64,000 bases of DNA from Thermogemmata fonticola (lineage in GTDB: Bacteria; Planctomycetota; Planctomycetia; Gemmatales; Gemmataceae), in assembly GCF_013694095.1 (NCBI RefSeq), contig NZ_JACEFB010000001.1:496001-560000 (forward strand), written 5' to 3'. A program made the translations under genes and the position numbers. Below the pieces are notes generated by a model, which was not told where the DNA came from, searched no databases, and saw nothing but the letters and a program-made list of their open reading frames with translations. This document shows, in pieces, positions 1 through 11,465 of this stretch (position 1 is its first letter; each line of letters opens with the position of its first letter).

Positions 1-259
1 GGCCCGTGAGCAACTCTCCCTCCCCCGGCCACGTTCGCTGGGGATACTCTGCCTGGAGAACTTGCAGACCCCACGGGGACACGTTCCAACTCCAGGGTGT
101 GAACATCCGCACGTGACCCCAGCGCTGCACGTACTCCCCCACTTCCCCCTGTTCGTACACCATCACTGGCAAACCGCAGAGCCGAGCATATAAGGCCGCC
201 TCGATACCGACGGGTCCGGCTCCAATCACGGCCAGGCGGCGAATCTCTTGCTTCCTCAT
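1..259 (-). CDS. FAD-dependent oxidoreductase, N-terminal part (runs off left edge)
   Basis: This is the first 86 codons of a minus-strand gene cut by the window edge. After a short basic start (MRKQEIRRLA) comes VIGAGPVGIEAALYAR, a dinucleotide-binding GxGxxG fold of the FAD/NAD(P)-dependent oxidoreductase type, and then a region resembling the flavin-containing monooxygenase/thioredoxin reductase-like group (VYEQG, RWGHVRMFTPW). The substrate cannot be told from this fragment. The ATG at 259 is the only good start. The gene is divergent from the polysaccharide deacetylase gene at 575. The fold is clear; the exact enzyme is unknown. Confidence 0.75.
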   Translation of the reverse strand, partial: MRKQEIRRLAVIGAGPVGIEAALYARLCGLPVMVYEQGEVGEYVQRWGHVRMFTPWSWNVSPWGLQVLQAEYPQRTWPGEGELLTG

Positions 260-454
260 TGTTCCATCCCTGGGAATGCCCTGTCTTGAAGAATCTGAAG
301 TGGAGGCATCCTATCCTGCTTGGCGGTTTCGACTCAAGAGGCATCGGGATGTTGCCGGTATGAGTCTGTGAGCTTTACCGGGAAGTTGGTCCAGGGAATC
401 CGTCAGACAACATTTGGTGCAGCCTCTTTCTCCGCCCGCTGATGGGAATCGGGA

Positions 455-484
455 TTGTCAGGGTCCGCCGTAGCGGGGTAGAAA
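455..484 (+). promoter_or_regulatory. Possible sigma70-type promoter before the deacetylase gene
   Basis: TTGTCA at 455-460 and TAGAAA at 479-484 are separated by 18 bases, matching five of six and four of six consensus bases. Transcription would begin near 491, which makes an in-frame ATG at 494 almost leaderless and favours the ATG at 575 as the real start. Predicted by eye only. The rest of the 260-574 spacer shows nothing else I can support. Confidence 0.3.
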
Positions 485-574
485 TAACACCCTGTGTCTG
501 CGGCGGGAAACCGTGCCTGGACCGATAGGGATTTTCCGCAGAAGGCATCAGACAGGCGGGGAAAGGATCAGGGC

Positions 575-1510
575 ATGGAAGCATTCACAAACAGATCCCT
601 AACTCTTGGGGATCAAGCCGAGTACATTTTGAGTTTCGATGTCGAAGAACACGATCGAATCGAGGCGGCCCAGCGTTTGCATTGTCCTGCTGGCCTGCGT
701 TACGAGTATGCCCGGCGCATGGAAGCGCGGACGCGCGACATCCTGGCTTGGCTGGCAACTCACCGCCAACGGGCCACATTTTTTATCGTCGGAGAAGTTG
801 CCCAGAAACACCGGAGCTTGATTCGCGAGCTGGTCGCCGCCGGACATGAAGTGGCAGCCCATGGCTGGTGTCACGAACGCGTGGATCGGATGACGCGCCA
901 GCAGTTTCAGGAGGATGTGCGGCGCTGCAAGGCGGCCCTGGAAGATGCCGCTGGCGTGCTGGTGTTCGGCTACCGCGCACCTAGTTTCAGCATCGGTTGG
1001 CGGACGCCGTGGGTCGCAGATGTGCTGGCGGAGTGTGGCTATCGCTACGATGCCTCGATTTACCCGGTGCGGCATGACCGCTACGGCATCCCAGAAGCTC
1101 CCCGCGGACCCTTCTGGTTGCTGGGAGAGCAGCATCGTCTTCTGGAGCTGCCAGCCTTGACCTGGCGGGGGTTGGGTCGGAATTGGGCGGTTGGGGGGGG
1201 CGGGCATTTCCGCCTTTGGCCGCTGGCCTTCCTGCACGCCGGCTTGCACCAAGTCCGCCGGCTGCCCTGCCCCATCGGCGTGCTCTACTTCCATCCCTGG
1301 GAGTTTGATCCCGATCAACCCCGTCTTCCCCTACGCGGACTGGCCCGGTGGCGGACCTACGTGGGTCTGCGCCGTACGTCTCGCCGATTCCAGAAACTCC
1401 TGCAACGTTATCGCTTCGTGCGCGCTTGGGACGTGGTGGAAAAACTGCTGCGAACGTTCCCTCCGCTTCCCACCTTTTCCCTGGACCAGGCGGGGACGCT
1501 GGCGGCATGA
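575..1510 (+). CDS. Polysaccharide deacetylase family protein (DUF3473-type C-terminus)
   Basis: Predicted carbohydrate esterase 4-like enzyme of 311 residues that would remove acetyl groups from an N-acetylated polysaccharide. The NodB-type domain starts with ILSFDVEEHD, where the metal-binding Asp sits. It continues with ATFFIVGEVA, HEVAAHGWCHE (the His-x3-His zinc ligand region) and GYRAPSFSI. The C-terminal part (GVLYFHPWEFD and the following basic helix) resembles DUF3473, found in exopolysaccharide-linked deacetylases. The ATG at 575 follows GGAAAGGATCAGGG; an in-frame ATG at 494 would add 27 poorly conserved-looking residues. glmS, which feeds amino-sugar synthesis, follows after 79 bases, so the two may share a link to N-acetylated envelope glycans (inference). 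Confidence 0.88.
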   Translation: MEAFTNRSLTLGDQAEYILSFDVEEHDRIEAAQRLHCPAGLRYEYARRMEARTRDILAWLATHRQRATFFIVGEVAQKHRSLIRELVAAGHEVAAHGWCHERVDRMTRQQFQEDVRRCKAALEDAAGVLVFGYRAPSFSIGWRTPWVADVLAECGYRYDASIYPVRHDRYGIPEAPRGPFWLLGEQHRLLELPALTWRGLGRNWAVGGGGHFRLWPLAFLHAGLHQVRRLPCPIGVLYFHPWEFDPDQPRLPLRGLARWRTYVGLRRTSRRFQKLLQRYRFVRAWDVVEKLLRTFPPLPTFSLDQAGTLAA

Positions 1511-1589
1511 TTCCTCTTTTCCGCTCCTGAATGGATGCGTTAGAGTGCCCCAGCCAGAAGGCACGATCAGTGTGCTGGAGGACACTAGG

Positions 1590-3422
<1,833 letters not shown>

Positions 3423-3705
3423 ACATCTCCGGCCGCACAGGCAAACCCAGACTTTGCGCTCGACGCCCCTTTTGGATGCTGCCGTCTGATACTCCATTTC
3501 CAGCGTTGAGCGACTCGGTTTCCCAATGTCGTGGTTATAAGATCCAAAACTCTGAGGCCGCACGCCACGGGATTGAGTTGCAGGCGGGCGGTATATCTGT
3601 TACATTCGATAATATCGCCCAGCGAAGCGGCATCCGGGTTTCCCGTGGATTGGCAACCCCGGCATTTCTCCTCCGAGGAGTCGGGAGGCGCTCGCGGAAA
3701 GGACC

Positions 3706-4176
3706 ATGTTCGCGGAAATGTTCTGGACATCCTGGGGCATGGGTTCCAGCCATACCTGGACCACCACACAGACCCAATGGCTACTCCCCTATGTGCTGGG
3801 TTGGGCGGTCATCACGGTGCCTGCCGTCGTGGCGGGGTGGCTCGGCGTGTTCCAAAAAGCGGGCCAATCCCGCTGGGCCGCCTTGATCCCTGGGTACAAC
3901 ATCTATGTGCTCGTGGTCCGAGTCGCCGGTCTTAGTCCACTCTGGTGCCTGCTGCTGCTGATTCCCCCTGTCAACCTCGTGGCGGCGATTGTGGTGAATG
4001 TCGAAGTCGCCCGACGCTTTGGGAGAACAGAAGCCTTCGGCGTCGGCATGTCCGTCTTTGGCTTCATCCTCTATCCGTGGATCGGGTTTGGTTCGGCGGA
4101 ATATCATCGCTTGCCTGCCCTTCATACCCCCTTACCTCAACCCCTCCGCCGTTCCTCGGAATCCAGAAAACCGTAA
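3706..4176 (+). CDS. Small membrane protein, DUF5684-like
   Basis: A 156-residue protein with three or four hydrophobic segments: about residues 25-47, 66-95 (LLLLIPPVNLVAAIVVNV) and 108-128. The signature WAALIPGYNIYVLV followed by a Trp/Leu-rich helix resembles the DUF5684 family of bacterial inner-membrane proteins of unknown role. These sometimes occur near signal peptidases, but no signal peptidase is present here. The C-terminal 25 residues are polar and Pro-rich. It stands alone between glmS and the cytochrome-type protein. The spacers on both sides (3423-3705 and 4177-4428) hold nothing I can support. Confidence 0.7.
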   Translation: MFAEMFWTSWGMGSSHTWTTTQTQWLLPYVLGWAVITVPAVVAGWLGVFQKAGQSRWAALIPGYNIYVLVVRVAGLSPLWCLLLLIPPVNLVAAIVVNVEVARRFGRTEAFGVGMSVFGFILYPWIGFGSAEYHRLPALHTPLPQPLRRSSESRKP

Positions 4177-4428
4177 TGAGGCGTCCCGTTTTCCTTTGCT
4201 CAGCCTCCTCCGTCCTCCTGAATCGATGCGTTCCTCCTGCGGCGCTTCACCTGCGGCTTTGCCTGTTTTCCCCTTGCGGTACTCGCATCCCCTCATGGCG
4301 GTTGAATCTTCGCAAAATCTTGAAAAACATTGGACATGATTCCTCCCAAAGTGTGTAATAGTTGGATGAAGAGGATGTGCTGATCTAGCTTGTACGCCAG
4401 CCGTTACGGTACCATCGGAGCTGCCCCG

Positions 4429-7401
4429 ATGTTAGGTCCCATTAGTTGCCAACTCTGGCCATCGACCAACCGTTGCTGGATTATCGTCCTTGCAGTGATG
4501 GCCCTGGTGGCCAGCGGTAATTCTCGCACGGGTGCCGCAGAGGCACCGCCCTCCAAAGCCGGTGGCAAAGATCAGAGTCCGTCTGCTGCTGCTGTGGCCC
4601 TATTCGAGAGCAAAATCCGCCCCGTCCTCATCCGCGAGTGTTACAGTTGCCATAGTGCTGAGACGAAGAAAGGCCCCAAGGCGAATTTGCGCCTGGACAC
4701 TCGCGAGGGGATCCTGCAAGGGGGTGACTCTGGACCAGCGGTGGTGCCGGGCAAGCCGATGGAAAGCCTGTTGCTGAAGGCTCTGCGAGGAGATGACGGC
4801 GTAGCTCTGATGCCCCCGAAAGGGAAGCTACCGGATACGGTCATTGCGGACTTTGAGAAGTGGATTCGCTTGGGAGCACCGGACCCACGGACAACCGCAG
4901 CACCTGCGAGTTCTCGCGGCCAAATCGACTGGCAGCAAGCCCGGCAATTCTGGAGCTTCCAGCCGTTGCGACCACTCGAGCGTCCTCTGACATCGGCCGA
5001 TGTTGACGCTTTTATCGCTGCTCCTCTGCAACAGCGGAAGCTCCCACGCGCCCCCGAAGCGGACCGAGCCACCCTGCTCCGACGCCTGTATCTGGACCTC
5101 ATCGGTTTGCCCCCCTCACCAGAGGAAATCGCGGCCTTCGAGCAGGACAGCGCGCCGGATGCCTACGAAAAAGTTGTGGACCGCTTACTGGCATCGCCCC
5201 ACTTTGGTGAACGCTGGGGCCGCCACTGGCTCGACCTCGCACGCTACGCCGACTCTAACGGCAAAGATGAAAATCTCACCTATCACGAGGCCTGGTTGTA
5301 TCGGGATTACGTCATCCGTTCCTTTAACACTGACAAGCCATACGGACGCTTTATCGTCGAACAACTGGCCGGCGATTTGCTTCCCGCCCGTACTCCGGAA
5401 GAACGTGACGAGCTTCTGATCGCCACTGGTTTTCTGGTGATAGGTCCCAAAGTGCTGGCCGAGCGCGATAAAGTCAAATTACGCATGGATGTTGTAGATG
5501 AACAAATCGACACAATTGGCAAAGTCTTTTTTGGATTGGCCCTGGGCTGCGCCCGTTGTCATGACCACAAGTTCGACCCGATTCCCACAAGCGACTATTA
5601 CGCTCTGGCGGGCATCCTGCGGAGCACAAGGACCATCGAGGGCATCAAGCGGAACAATGCGGCGGTGTCGGGATGGATTGTCCGCCCCTTAGGCCCCGAC
5701 GGCGAGAAGCAGTGGGCCGCCTACCGCGCTTATCAGGATAAACTCAAGCAAGTCCAGCAGGAGCTGCAAAAGGCGCGCAATCAGCTCGCCGCGGCTGAAC
5801 AGAAAGCCCAGATGCGCTCTCCCCAAGCCCTGGCAGGAATCACCCTTGACGACACGCAAGCTCGGCGGACCGGGACCTGGAAGGATTCCACCTTCACCAA
5901 GCCGTATGTCGGGAAGGGATACATCCATGACGATCGCAGCGGCAAAGGGGAAAAGGAGGTTGTTTTTACGGCCAATTTCCCCCAGGCGGGACCCTATGAA
6001 GTCCTCATCGCCTATACGCCGGGATCCAATCGTGCCACCAATGTGCCGATCGTGGTTCGTCACCAGGACGGGGAAGCCACGTTTCGAGTCGATCAGACTC
6101 GGCGTCCCGCCATCGACGGCTTATTCCACTCCCTGGGAGTTTTCACCTTCGGCAAGAGCGGTACGGTTACCATCAGGAATGCTGGAACCGACGGTTACGT
6201 GATTGTCGATGCGGTGCGTTTTGTGCCGTCGGGAGAGTTGGCCCGGCTGCCGCAGCAGGAAATGGGGGTTCCGCTGGAGGTGAAAAAGGCAGTGGAGCAG
6301 GCCCGCGAGTTAGTGCGTAAATGGGAGTCGGAAGAAGCGGCTTTGAAGAAGACTGCCCCGTCCCCCCCGCCTCTCGCCATGGCCGTGCGCGACGAGGATA
6401 AGATCGAGGACTGCCGGATCAACATCCGCGGCAATCCGCATCAGTTGGGGGATGTCGTCCCTCGCGGGGTGCTCCGCGTACTTCCTCATGCTGCACCGGC
6501 GCAAATACCGCAGCATCAGAGCGGACGCCGGGAATTGGCCGAATGGATCGCCGCTCAACCTCTGACCGCTCGCGTCGCAGTCAACCGCATCTGGGCTCAT
6601 CTGTTCGGCCGGGGTATCGTCCGCACCGTGGATGACTTTGGCGCCCAAGGAGAACGGCCTTCCCATCCGGAATTGCTCGAGGCGCTCGCTGCCGAATTTG
6701 TCCGTAATGGGGGCAGCCACAAGCAACTGATCCGCTTGCTCGTCTTGACACACACCTATCGCCAGAGTGTACACGCTCCACCCCCTCTGATCCAAGCGGA
6801 CCCGGAGAATCGCCTCTTTGGTCGGGCCAACCGCCGCCGGTTAGAAGCCGAAGTGCTCCGCGACGCCATGCTGACAGTATCGGGGCAATTGGACCGGCGC
6901 GGAGGGGGACCGGTCGTGTCCCATCTCGGAGAGGTCGCGGTGGAGAACAACTCCCGCAGCCAGCATTTGGACACGGACGCTATCCGCACCCGCAGCGTCT
7001 ACCTGCCGATCATCCGCAACGAACTGCCTCCCATTCTGGAAGTGTTTGACTTTGCGGACCCCGACGTCCCGGTCGGCCAGCGCGATGCGACCACGGTGAG
7101 CACGCAAGCCCTGTTCCTGATGAATAGCACCTTCGCCAATCGCCAGGCCCGTTTGGCGGCGGCCCGACTTTGTGCAGAAACTCAAGACGACCGGCAGCGG
7201 CTCGAACGATTATTCCTCCTTGCCTTTGGACGTAAGCCCACCCCCCAGGAAATCCAACGGACCTTGGACTTCCTGCAGGAGTTCACCCTGAAGCTGCAAA
7301 CTTTGCCTAGCGAACGGCAACCGAAAGACTTGCGGCTCGAGGCCTGGGCGGCGGTGTGCCTGTCGGTCTTTGCCAGCCATGAGTTCCGTTACGTCGAGTG
7401 A
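4429..7401 (+). CDS. Planctomycete cytochrome-c-type DUF1549/DUF1553 protein with a golvesin-like insert
   Basis: Large exported protein of about 990 residues. A signal peptide ends near GAAEA. The planctomycete cytochrome domain follows (ECYSCHS, a CxxCH haem site, ending in LMPPKGKLP), then DUF1549 (FGERWGRHWLDLARYADS and a second CxxCH in CARCHDHKFD) and, at the C-terminus, DUF1553 (QPLTARVAVNRIWAHLFGRG to the FASHEFRYVE end). Between the two DUFs, around residues 470-610, lies a beta-rich segment resembling the golvesin/xanthan-lyase-type accessory domain (GPYEVLIAYTPGSNRATN, GYVIVDAVRFVP). The function of the family is not established; many members sit beside DUF1501 proteins, as here. 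ATG 4429 has GGAG eight bases upstream; an alternative TTG lies at 4390. Confidence 0.9.
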   Translation: MLGPISCQLWPSTNRCWIIVLAVMALVASGNSRTGAAEAPPSKAGGKDQSPSAAAVALFESKIRPVLIRECYSCHSAETKKGPKANLRLDTREGILQGGDSGPAVVPGKPMESLLLKALRGDDGVALMPPKGKLPDTVIADFEKWIRLGAPDPRTTAAPASSRGQIDWQQARQFWSFQPLRPLERPLTSADVDAFIAAPLQQRKLPRAPEADRATLLRRLYLDLIGLPPSPEEIAAFEQDSAPDAYEKVVDRLLASPHFGERWGRHWLDLARYADSNGKDENLTYHEAWLYRDYVIRSFNTDKPYGRFIVEQLAGDLLPARTPEERDELLIATGFLVIGPKVLAERDKVKLRMDVVDEQIDTIGKVFFGLALGCARCHDHKFDPIPTSDYYALAGILRSTRTIEGIKRNNAAVSGWIVRPLGPDGEKQWAAYRAYQDKLKQVQQELQKARNQLAAAEQKAQMRSPQALAGITLDDTQARRTGTWKDSTFTKPYVGKGYIHDDRSGKGEKEVVFTANFPQAGPYEVLIAYTPGSNRATNVPIVVRHQDGEATFRVDQTRRPAIDGLFHSLGVFTFGKSGTVTIRNAGTDGYVIVDAVRFVPSGELARLPQQEMGVPLEVKKAVEQARELVRKWESEEAALKKTAPSPPPLAMAVRDEDKIEDCRINIRGNPHQLGDVVPRGVLRVLPHAAPAQIPQHQSGRRELAEWIAAQPLTARVAVNRIWAHLFGRGIVRTVDDFGAQGERPSHPELLEALAAEFVRNGGSHKQLIRLLVLTHTYRQSVHAPPPLIQADPENRLFGRANRRRLEAEVLRDAMLTVSGQLDRRGGGPVVSHLGEVAVENNSRSQHLDTDAIRTRSVYLPIIRNELPPILEVFDFADPDVPVGQRDATTVSTQALFLMNSTFANRQARLAAARLCAETQDDRQRLERLFLLAFGRKPTPQEIQRTLDFLQEFTLKLQTLPSERQPKDLRLEAWAAVCLSVFASHEFRYVE

Positions 7402-7494
7402 ATGGCTCACGGGGAACTATATGCGGTCCATCCTACCAGGTCTCAGCGCCTAAGGCACCGCAAGATCGGCAAACGATTAATGGGAGGTCATGGG

Positions 7495-8919
7495 ATGTTC
7501 AGCCACGACTCCAAAGGTACCCAGAGCCGCCAACTTTGGTCCCGGCGTCAGATGCTGCAAGCCGCTTCGGCGGGTGCCGGCTTCGGGTATCTCGCCTTTG
7601 TGGACCTGCTGGCACGGGCTGGCGCCAGCGGGGGATTGCACCCCTTGGCGCCCAAACAAGGCCACCATCGCGCACGAGCCAAGCGGGTCATCTTCCTGTT
7701 CATGCACGGCGGTCCGAGCCATGTGGACACCTTCGACTATAAGCCAGTCCTGGAAAAAATGGATGGAAAGGAGCTGCCCTTTGAACCGGCCAAAGGAACG
7801 ACCGTCTCGCGCAAACTGATGAAGCCGCTGTGGAAGTTCCGCCAGCATGGTGAGAGCGGCTTATACATCTCGGAGCTGTTCCCCGAAGTGGCCCGGCATG
7901 CGGACGAGCTGTGCGTCATCAACGGCATGCACACCAACGGACAAAGTCACGGTCAGGCTGTGCTCATGCTGCACACCGGCGAGATTGCCTTGACCCGTCC
8001 CAGTGTGGGCGCGTGGATCACCTACGGCCTGGGCACGGAAAACCAGGACCTGCCGGGCTTTATCACCATCTGCCCGACCCGTGGACACGGCGGTGCTCAG
8101 TTGTATGGCAACGCCTTCCTACCCGCCGTCTACCAGGGAACTCCAATCGGGCATGCAGGCATCCCTGCCGCCCATGCTCAGATCAAACATCTCCACCACC
8201 CGGATTGGACGCCAGAGATTCAGCGGTACCAACTGGACTATCTGCAAGCCCTCAACCGGGAGTATGCCGAACGGGCAGGCTTTGACGATCGTCTGGAGGC
8301 CGCGGCGGCCAGTTACGAGCTAGCCTTCCGTATGCAAGCCGCCGTGCCGCGCATTGCTGACATCCGCGGAGAAAGCAAAGCCACGTTGGATTTGTACGGC
8401 ATCGGCCGGCAACCCACGGATGACTTTGGCCGCCAGTGCCTCATGGCACGGCGTTTCGCCGAGGCCGGCGTCCGCTACATCCAGGTTTCCCATTCCTTCA
8501 AATGGGATCAGCACGGCAACATGCCCCAACACGCGAAAAACGCCCTGGAGGTGGACAAGCCTATTGCCGGTCTGCTGACAGACCTGAAAGCCCGCGGTCT
8601 GCTCCAGGACACCTTGGTCCTTTGGGGGGGAGAGTTTGGCCGCACGCCGGTCACTCAAGGCAAGGATGGACGCGATCACAACCCGCAAGGATTCACCATG
8701 TGGCTCGCAGGCGGCGGGGTCAAAGGAGGCTTTTCCTACGGGGAAACGGACGAGTTCGGCTATTATGCCGTCAAAGACAAAGTCCACATGCACGATCTCC
8801 ACGCCACCATCCTATGGCTGCTAGGATTGGACCACGAAAAACTCACCTACCGCCATGCGGGCCGTGATTTCCGGCTGACCGATGTCCACGGCCGAGTGGT
8901 GCGTGAAATCTTTGCTTGA
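7495..8919 (+). CDS. DUF1501 domain-containing Tat-exported protein
   Basis: A 474-residue protein with a twin-arginine signal ([16 protein letters not shown]), so it is probably exported folded. The DUF1501 domain (sulfatase/alkaline-phosphatase-like fold) is recognised by [18 protein letters not shown] near residue 65, [33 protein letters not shown] and the [31 protein letters not shown] ending, quoted here only as the start and end of a conserved block (residues about 440-468). ATG 7495 follows GGGAGGT with ideal spacing; another ATG at 7480 is in frame. It lies 93 bases after the DUF1549/DUF1553 gene, the usual planctomycete pair, probably one operon. The biochemical role of DUF1501 is not known. 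Confidence 0.9.
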   Translation: MFSHDSKGTQSRQLWSRRQMLQAASAGAGFGYLAFVDLLARAGASGGLHPLAPKQGHHRARAKRVIFLFMHGGPSHVDTFDYKPVLEKMDGKELPFEPAKGTTVSRKLMKPLWKFRQHGESGLYISELFPEVARHADELCVINGMHTNGQSHGQAVLMLHTGEIALTRPSVGAWITYGLGTENQDLPGFITICPTRGHGGAQLYGNAFLPAVYQGTPIGHAGIPAAHAQIKHLHHPDWTPEIQRYQLDYLQALNREYAERAGFDDRLEAAAASYELAFRMQAAVPRIADIRGESKATLDLYGIGRQPTDDFGRQCLMARRFAEAGVRYIQVSHSFKWDQHGNMPQHAKNALEVDKPIAGLLTDLKARGLLQDTLVLWGGEFGRTPVTQGKDGRDHNPQGFTMWLAGGGVKGGFSYGETDEFGYYAVKDKVHMHDLHATILWLLGLDHEKLTYRHAGRDFRLTDVHGRVVREIFA

Positions 8920-9276
8920 ACCTGATCTACCTCTTTCGCTCCATACCGATCCTCCCGAATCTGCACGCCGGCATAAACACGCGGCGGGGAGATAACCCGA
9001 ATTGCATGGGGAATCTCCCTGTTACCGCTCGTCCTCTCAGCAACTGGCGCTGACAGCTCTTCCCTCAAGCGTTGCTGAAGATCCGTCCGTGATACTTCCC
9101 CGCCTAGAAAGTAGCGTCATTCCTTGACCGAGGCCAAGAGGGAGGGCGTTACACTCTGCCATTCCTGGGTGCAGAGGAGATGTGCTGAAGTTCAACTTGC
9201 CTGGGAATATCGCGCGGCGGCCGCTAAAATGACGATGAATGAAATCGACACTATGCGAATAAGAGACGGAGGTGCG
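8920..9276 (+). other. Intergenic stretch without a recognisable gene
   Basis: About 350 bases between the DUF1501 gene and the lipB-like gene. No reading frame here looks coding. A TTGACC at 9123-9128 resembles a -35 box, but no -10 box stands at a suitable distance. No tRNA or riboswitch fold was recognised. Confidence 0.4.
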
Positions 9277-10041
9277 GTGAGCCGAACGAATGGTCCCGGT
9301 GCGAATCCCGGAACGTTTCCGCGGGATGACTCCTCCCCTGTTCTCCGAGCCTATTTACTGGGGACGGTGGACTGGGACAGCCTGCTGCAAATGCAGCGGC
9401 GCCTGATTTATGAGGTGAGCGGCACTAAGGGGACCAGCGCCGTGTTGATTTGCGAGCATCCGCCGAGCATCACGATTGGCCGGGAAGGCAGCCGGGATCA
9501 CATCCGTATCGAACCCGCCTGTTTAGCGCGTTGGGGGTGGCCGGTACGCTGGCACGCGCGTGGCGGCGGCGTGATGCTGCATTTACCCGGCCAACTCGCC
9601 TGCTATCCGATCGTGGTGCTGTCTCAGTATGGCTGGACCCCGGCAGAGTATGTTCAGCGACTGCAAGCGATCGCCTTGGAGTTATTACGGAGTTACGGAT
9701 TGTCAGCCTCGGCAGACCCCCGCTGCCCTGGTGCTGTTGTCTCCGGCAGGCGGATAGCTCACGTGGGAGCAGCCATCCGTCATGGCGTCACCTGTTTCGG
9801 CCTGCTAGTGAACGTGGACCCCGACTTGCAGCCTTTCCACCGGGTCCGCTGCGACGGAGATGACAAACCGATGACCTCCCTTCAGCGGGAGATTGGCAGC
9901 CGCTTCCGCATTAGCAGCGTACGCCAGCGGCTTCTGGAAATTCTGCAACAGCATTTGCAGACCGACCGCCTGTCGATTTTCCATACATTACCGGACCTTC
10001 TACCCCGCCCACGCCACCATGTTACCATTACCCGTAGTTGA
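9277..10041 (+). CDS. LipB-like octanoyltransferase with altered catalytic residues
   Basis: LipB moves octanoyl groups from acyl carrier protein to lipoyl domains. This 254-residue protein has the LipB fold: [15 protein letters not shown] near residue 58, [15 protein letters not shown] at 93-107 and a [14 protein letters not shown] block at 157. Compared with E. coli LipB (from memory), the catalytic Lys is Arg159, the FHG motif after it reads CFG, and the active-site Cys appears as RVRCDG (Cys192) with one residue missing before it. It may be inactive, or a changed acyltransferase. GTG 9277 follows GGAGG by four bases; in-frame ATGs at 9229 and 9253 are alternatives. It overlaps lipA by 23 bases, so the two are co-translated. 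Confidence 0.75.
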   Translation: MSRTNGPGANPGTFPRDDSSPVLRAYLLGTVDWDSLLQMQRRLIYEVSGTKGTSAVLICEHPPSITIGREGSRDHIRIEPACLARWGWPVRWHARGGGVMLHLPGQLACYPIVVLSQYGWTPAEYVQRLQAIALELLRSYGLSASADPRCPGAVVSGRRIAHVGAAIRHGVTCFGLLVNVDPDLQPFHRVRCDGDDKPMTSLQREIGSRFRISSVRQRLLEILQQHLQTDRLSIFHTLPDLLPRPRHHVTITRS

Positions 10042-10975
10042 AGCAGCACCCGCAACTGTTCCGCATGAATCAGCGAGCCGGAGTGGTCGAAGCGCTCGCC
10101 CAGCGAACCATCGTGGCCCGAGGCTTCCACCGTGGTTGAAGCGGCCTCTGCCCCGCGGTAACGGCAACAACTTCACCCACAACCTGCTCCAGGACCTGCG
10201 CCTGGAAACGGTTTGTGAAAACGCCCGCTGCCCGAACCGCCCGGAATGCTGGGCCCAGCGCACCGCCACCTTCATGATCCTGGGGAATGTCTGCACACGA
10301 CCCTGTAGCTTCTGTTCGGTTCCGAAGGGAACACCCCAGTCTGTGGATGAGGACGAGCCGGAACGACTGGCGGAAGCCTGTGTGCGGCTGGGTTTGCGGC
10401 ATGTGGTCATCACTTCGGTGACGCGAGATGATCTGCCAGATGGAGGCGCAGAACATTTTGTGCGATGCCTGGAAGCGGTCCGCCGCCGCCTGCCCCACGC
10501 CACCCTCGAAGTGCTCACCCCGGACTTTCAGGGCCACGTCGCCGCCATTGACCGGGTAATCGCCGCCCGGCCCCATGTCTTCAATCACAATTTGGAAACC
10601 GTACCTCGCCTCTATCGGGTGGCGCGGGGGCGAGCTGAGTACCGCCGCAGCCTCGCTCTTCTGGCTCGTGTCAAGGAAAAGGACCCCGCCATTTTCACCA
10701 AAGCGGGACTGATGCTGGGATTAGGTGAAACTCTCGACGAGGTCCTGGAGGTATTCGCTGATTTACGGAGCATCGGCTGCGATATTGTCACCCTCGGCCA
10801 GTATCTGGCCCCGACACTACACCACAGCCTGCCCGTGGCTCGCTACCTCCCGCCGGAGGAATTTGACTCCATCGCCCAATTGGCGCGCTTGCTGGGCTTC
10901 CGCCACGTGGTGGCCGGACCGTTCGTCCGCTCCAGCTATCACGCCGCGGAAATGCTCCCCGCTCATTCCGCGTGA
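10019..10975 (+). CDS. lipA: Lipoyl synthase
   Basis: Radical-SAM enzyme that inserts two sulfurs into octanoyl groups bound to lipoyl domains. The 318-residue product has every hallmark: [13 protein letters not shown] (auxiliary cluster, CX4CX5C), CTRPCSFC (radical-SAM CX3CX2C), [41 protein letters not shown] and the RSSYHA ending that ligates the auxiliary cluster. ATG 10019 lies inside the 3' end of the lipB-like gene. The lipA stop codon overlaps a possible GTG start of the next gene. Unlike its two neighbours, it shows no altered key residues. Confidence 0.96.
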   Translation: MLPLPVVEAAPATVPHESASRSGRSARPANHRGPRLPPWLKRPLPRGNGNNFTHNLLQDLRLETVCENARCPNRPECWAQRTATFMILGNVCTRPCSFCSVPKGTPQSVDEDEPERLAEACVRLGLRHVVITSVTRDDLPDGGAEHFVRCLEAVRRRLPHATLEVLTPDFQGHVAAIDRVIAARPHVFNHNLETVPRLYRVARGRAEYRRSLALLARVKEKDPAIFTKAGLMLGLGETLDEVLEVFADLRSIGCDIVTLGQYLAPTLHHSLPVARYLPPEEFDSIAQLARLLGFRHVVAGPFVRSSYHAAEMLPAHSA

Positions 10976-11049
10976 CTCGGAACGACATGCCAAGGGGTCC
11001 AGCATCTGGGGGACTCGATTCACTCCACGACGAGGTGGCAGGTAGTCTT

Positions 11050-11316
11050 ATGTACCCGGAGATGGTACCGATCATTCTGCCCAATTTGGGAACGGACCGG
11101 GCGGTACTCAGCGCTTGGTACGTACATCCTGGCGAAACGGTTTATGCCGGGGATCGCGTGGCAGAAGTCCTCATCCCCGGAGCCACGGTGGACATCCCCG
11201 CGCCGATCGATGGCGTGCTCGTGGAGCGCCAAGCGGGGGTGGATCAAGCTTTGTTCCCCGGTAGCGTCCTCGGCTATCTCTCGCCCCTCGCCGCCGAGGA
11301 AGGGGGACCCTCCTGA
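11050..11316 (+). CDS. Lipoyl/biotinyl-attachment-like small protein without the acceptor lysine
   Basis: An 88-residue single domain resembling the lipoyl domain of 2-oxoacid dehydrogenase E2 subunits: MVPIILPNLGTDRAVLSAWYV, then HPGETVYAGDRVAEV and PAPIDGVLVER. At the hairpin tip, where the lipoylated lysine normally sits in a DKA motif, it reads IPGAT. The protein contains no lysine at all, so it cannot be lipoylated or biotinylated there. It directly follows lipA, with a GTG at 10972 overlapping the lipA stop. ATG 11050, after an AGGTAG, starts right at the domain; ATG 10987 and GTG 10972 are in-frame alternatives and also add no lysine. Confidence 0.75.
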   Translation: MYPEMVPIILPNLGTDRAVLSAWYVHPGETVYAGDRVAEVLIPGATVDIPAPIDGVLVERQAGVDQALFPGSVLGYLSPLAAEEGGPS

Positions 11317-11465
11317 TCTTTTCTCCGGTGCTCCAACTCCCCGCGTATTCCACACTCCATACTCGAAAGCAGGGGGACATGTAGCCAAGCGCGGCCTGCC
11401 TCACTATACTTTCTTATCTCATGTGGGTGTGAGCTTTCGGAACAGAATATCCGAGGGTACGTGCT

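Noticed and set aside
9290-9320. Sequence resembling a tRNA T-arm (GTGCGAATCCC)
   Set aside because: No acceptor or anticodon arm fits around it; it lies in the 5' part of the lipB-like gene.
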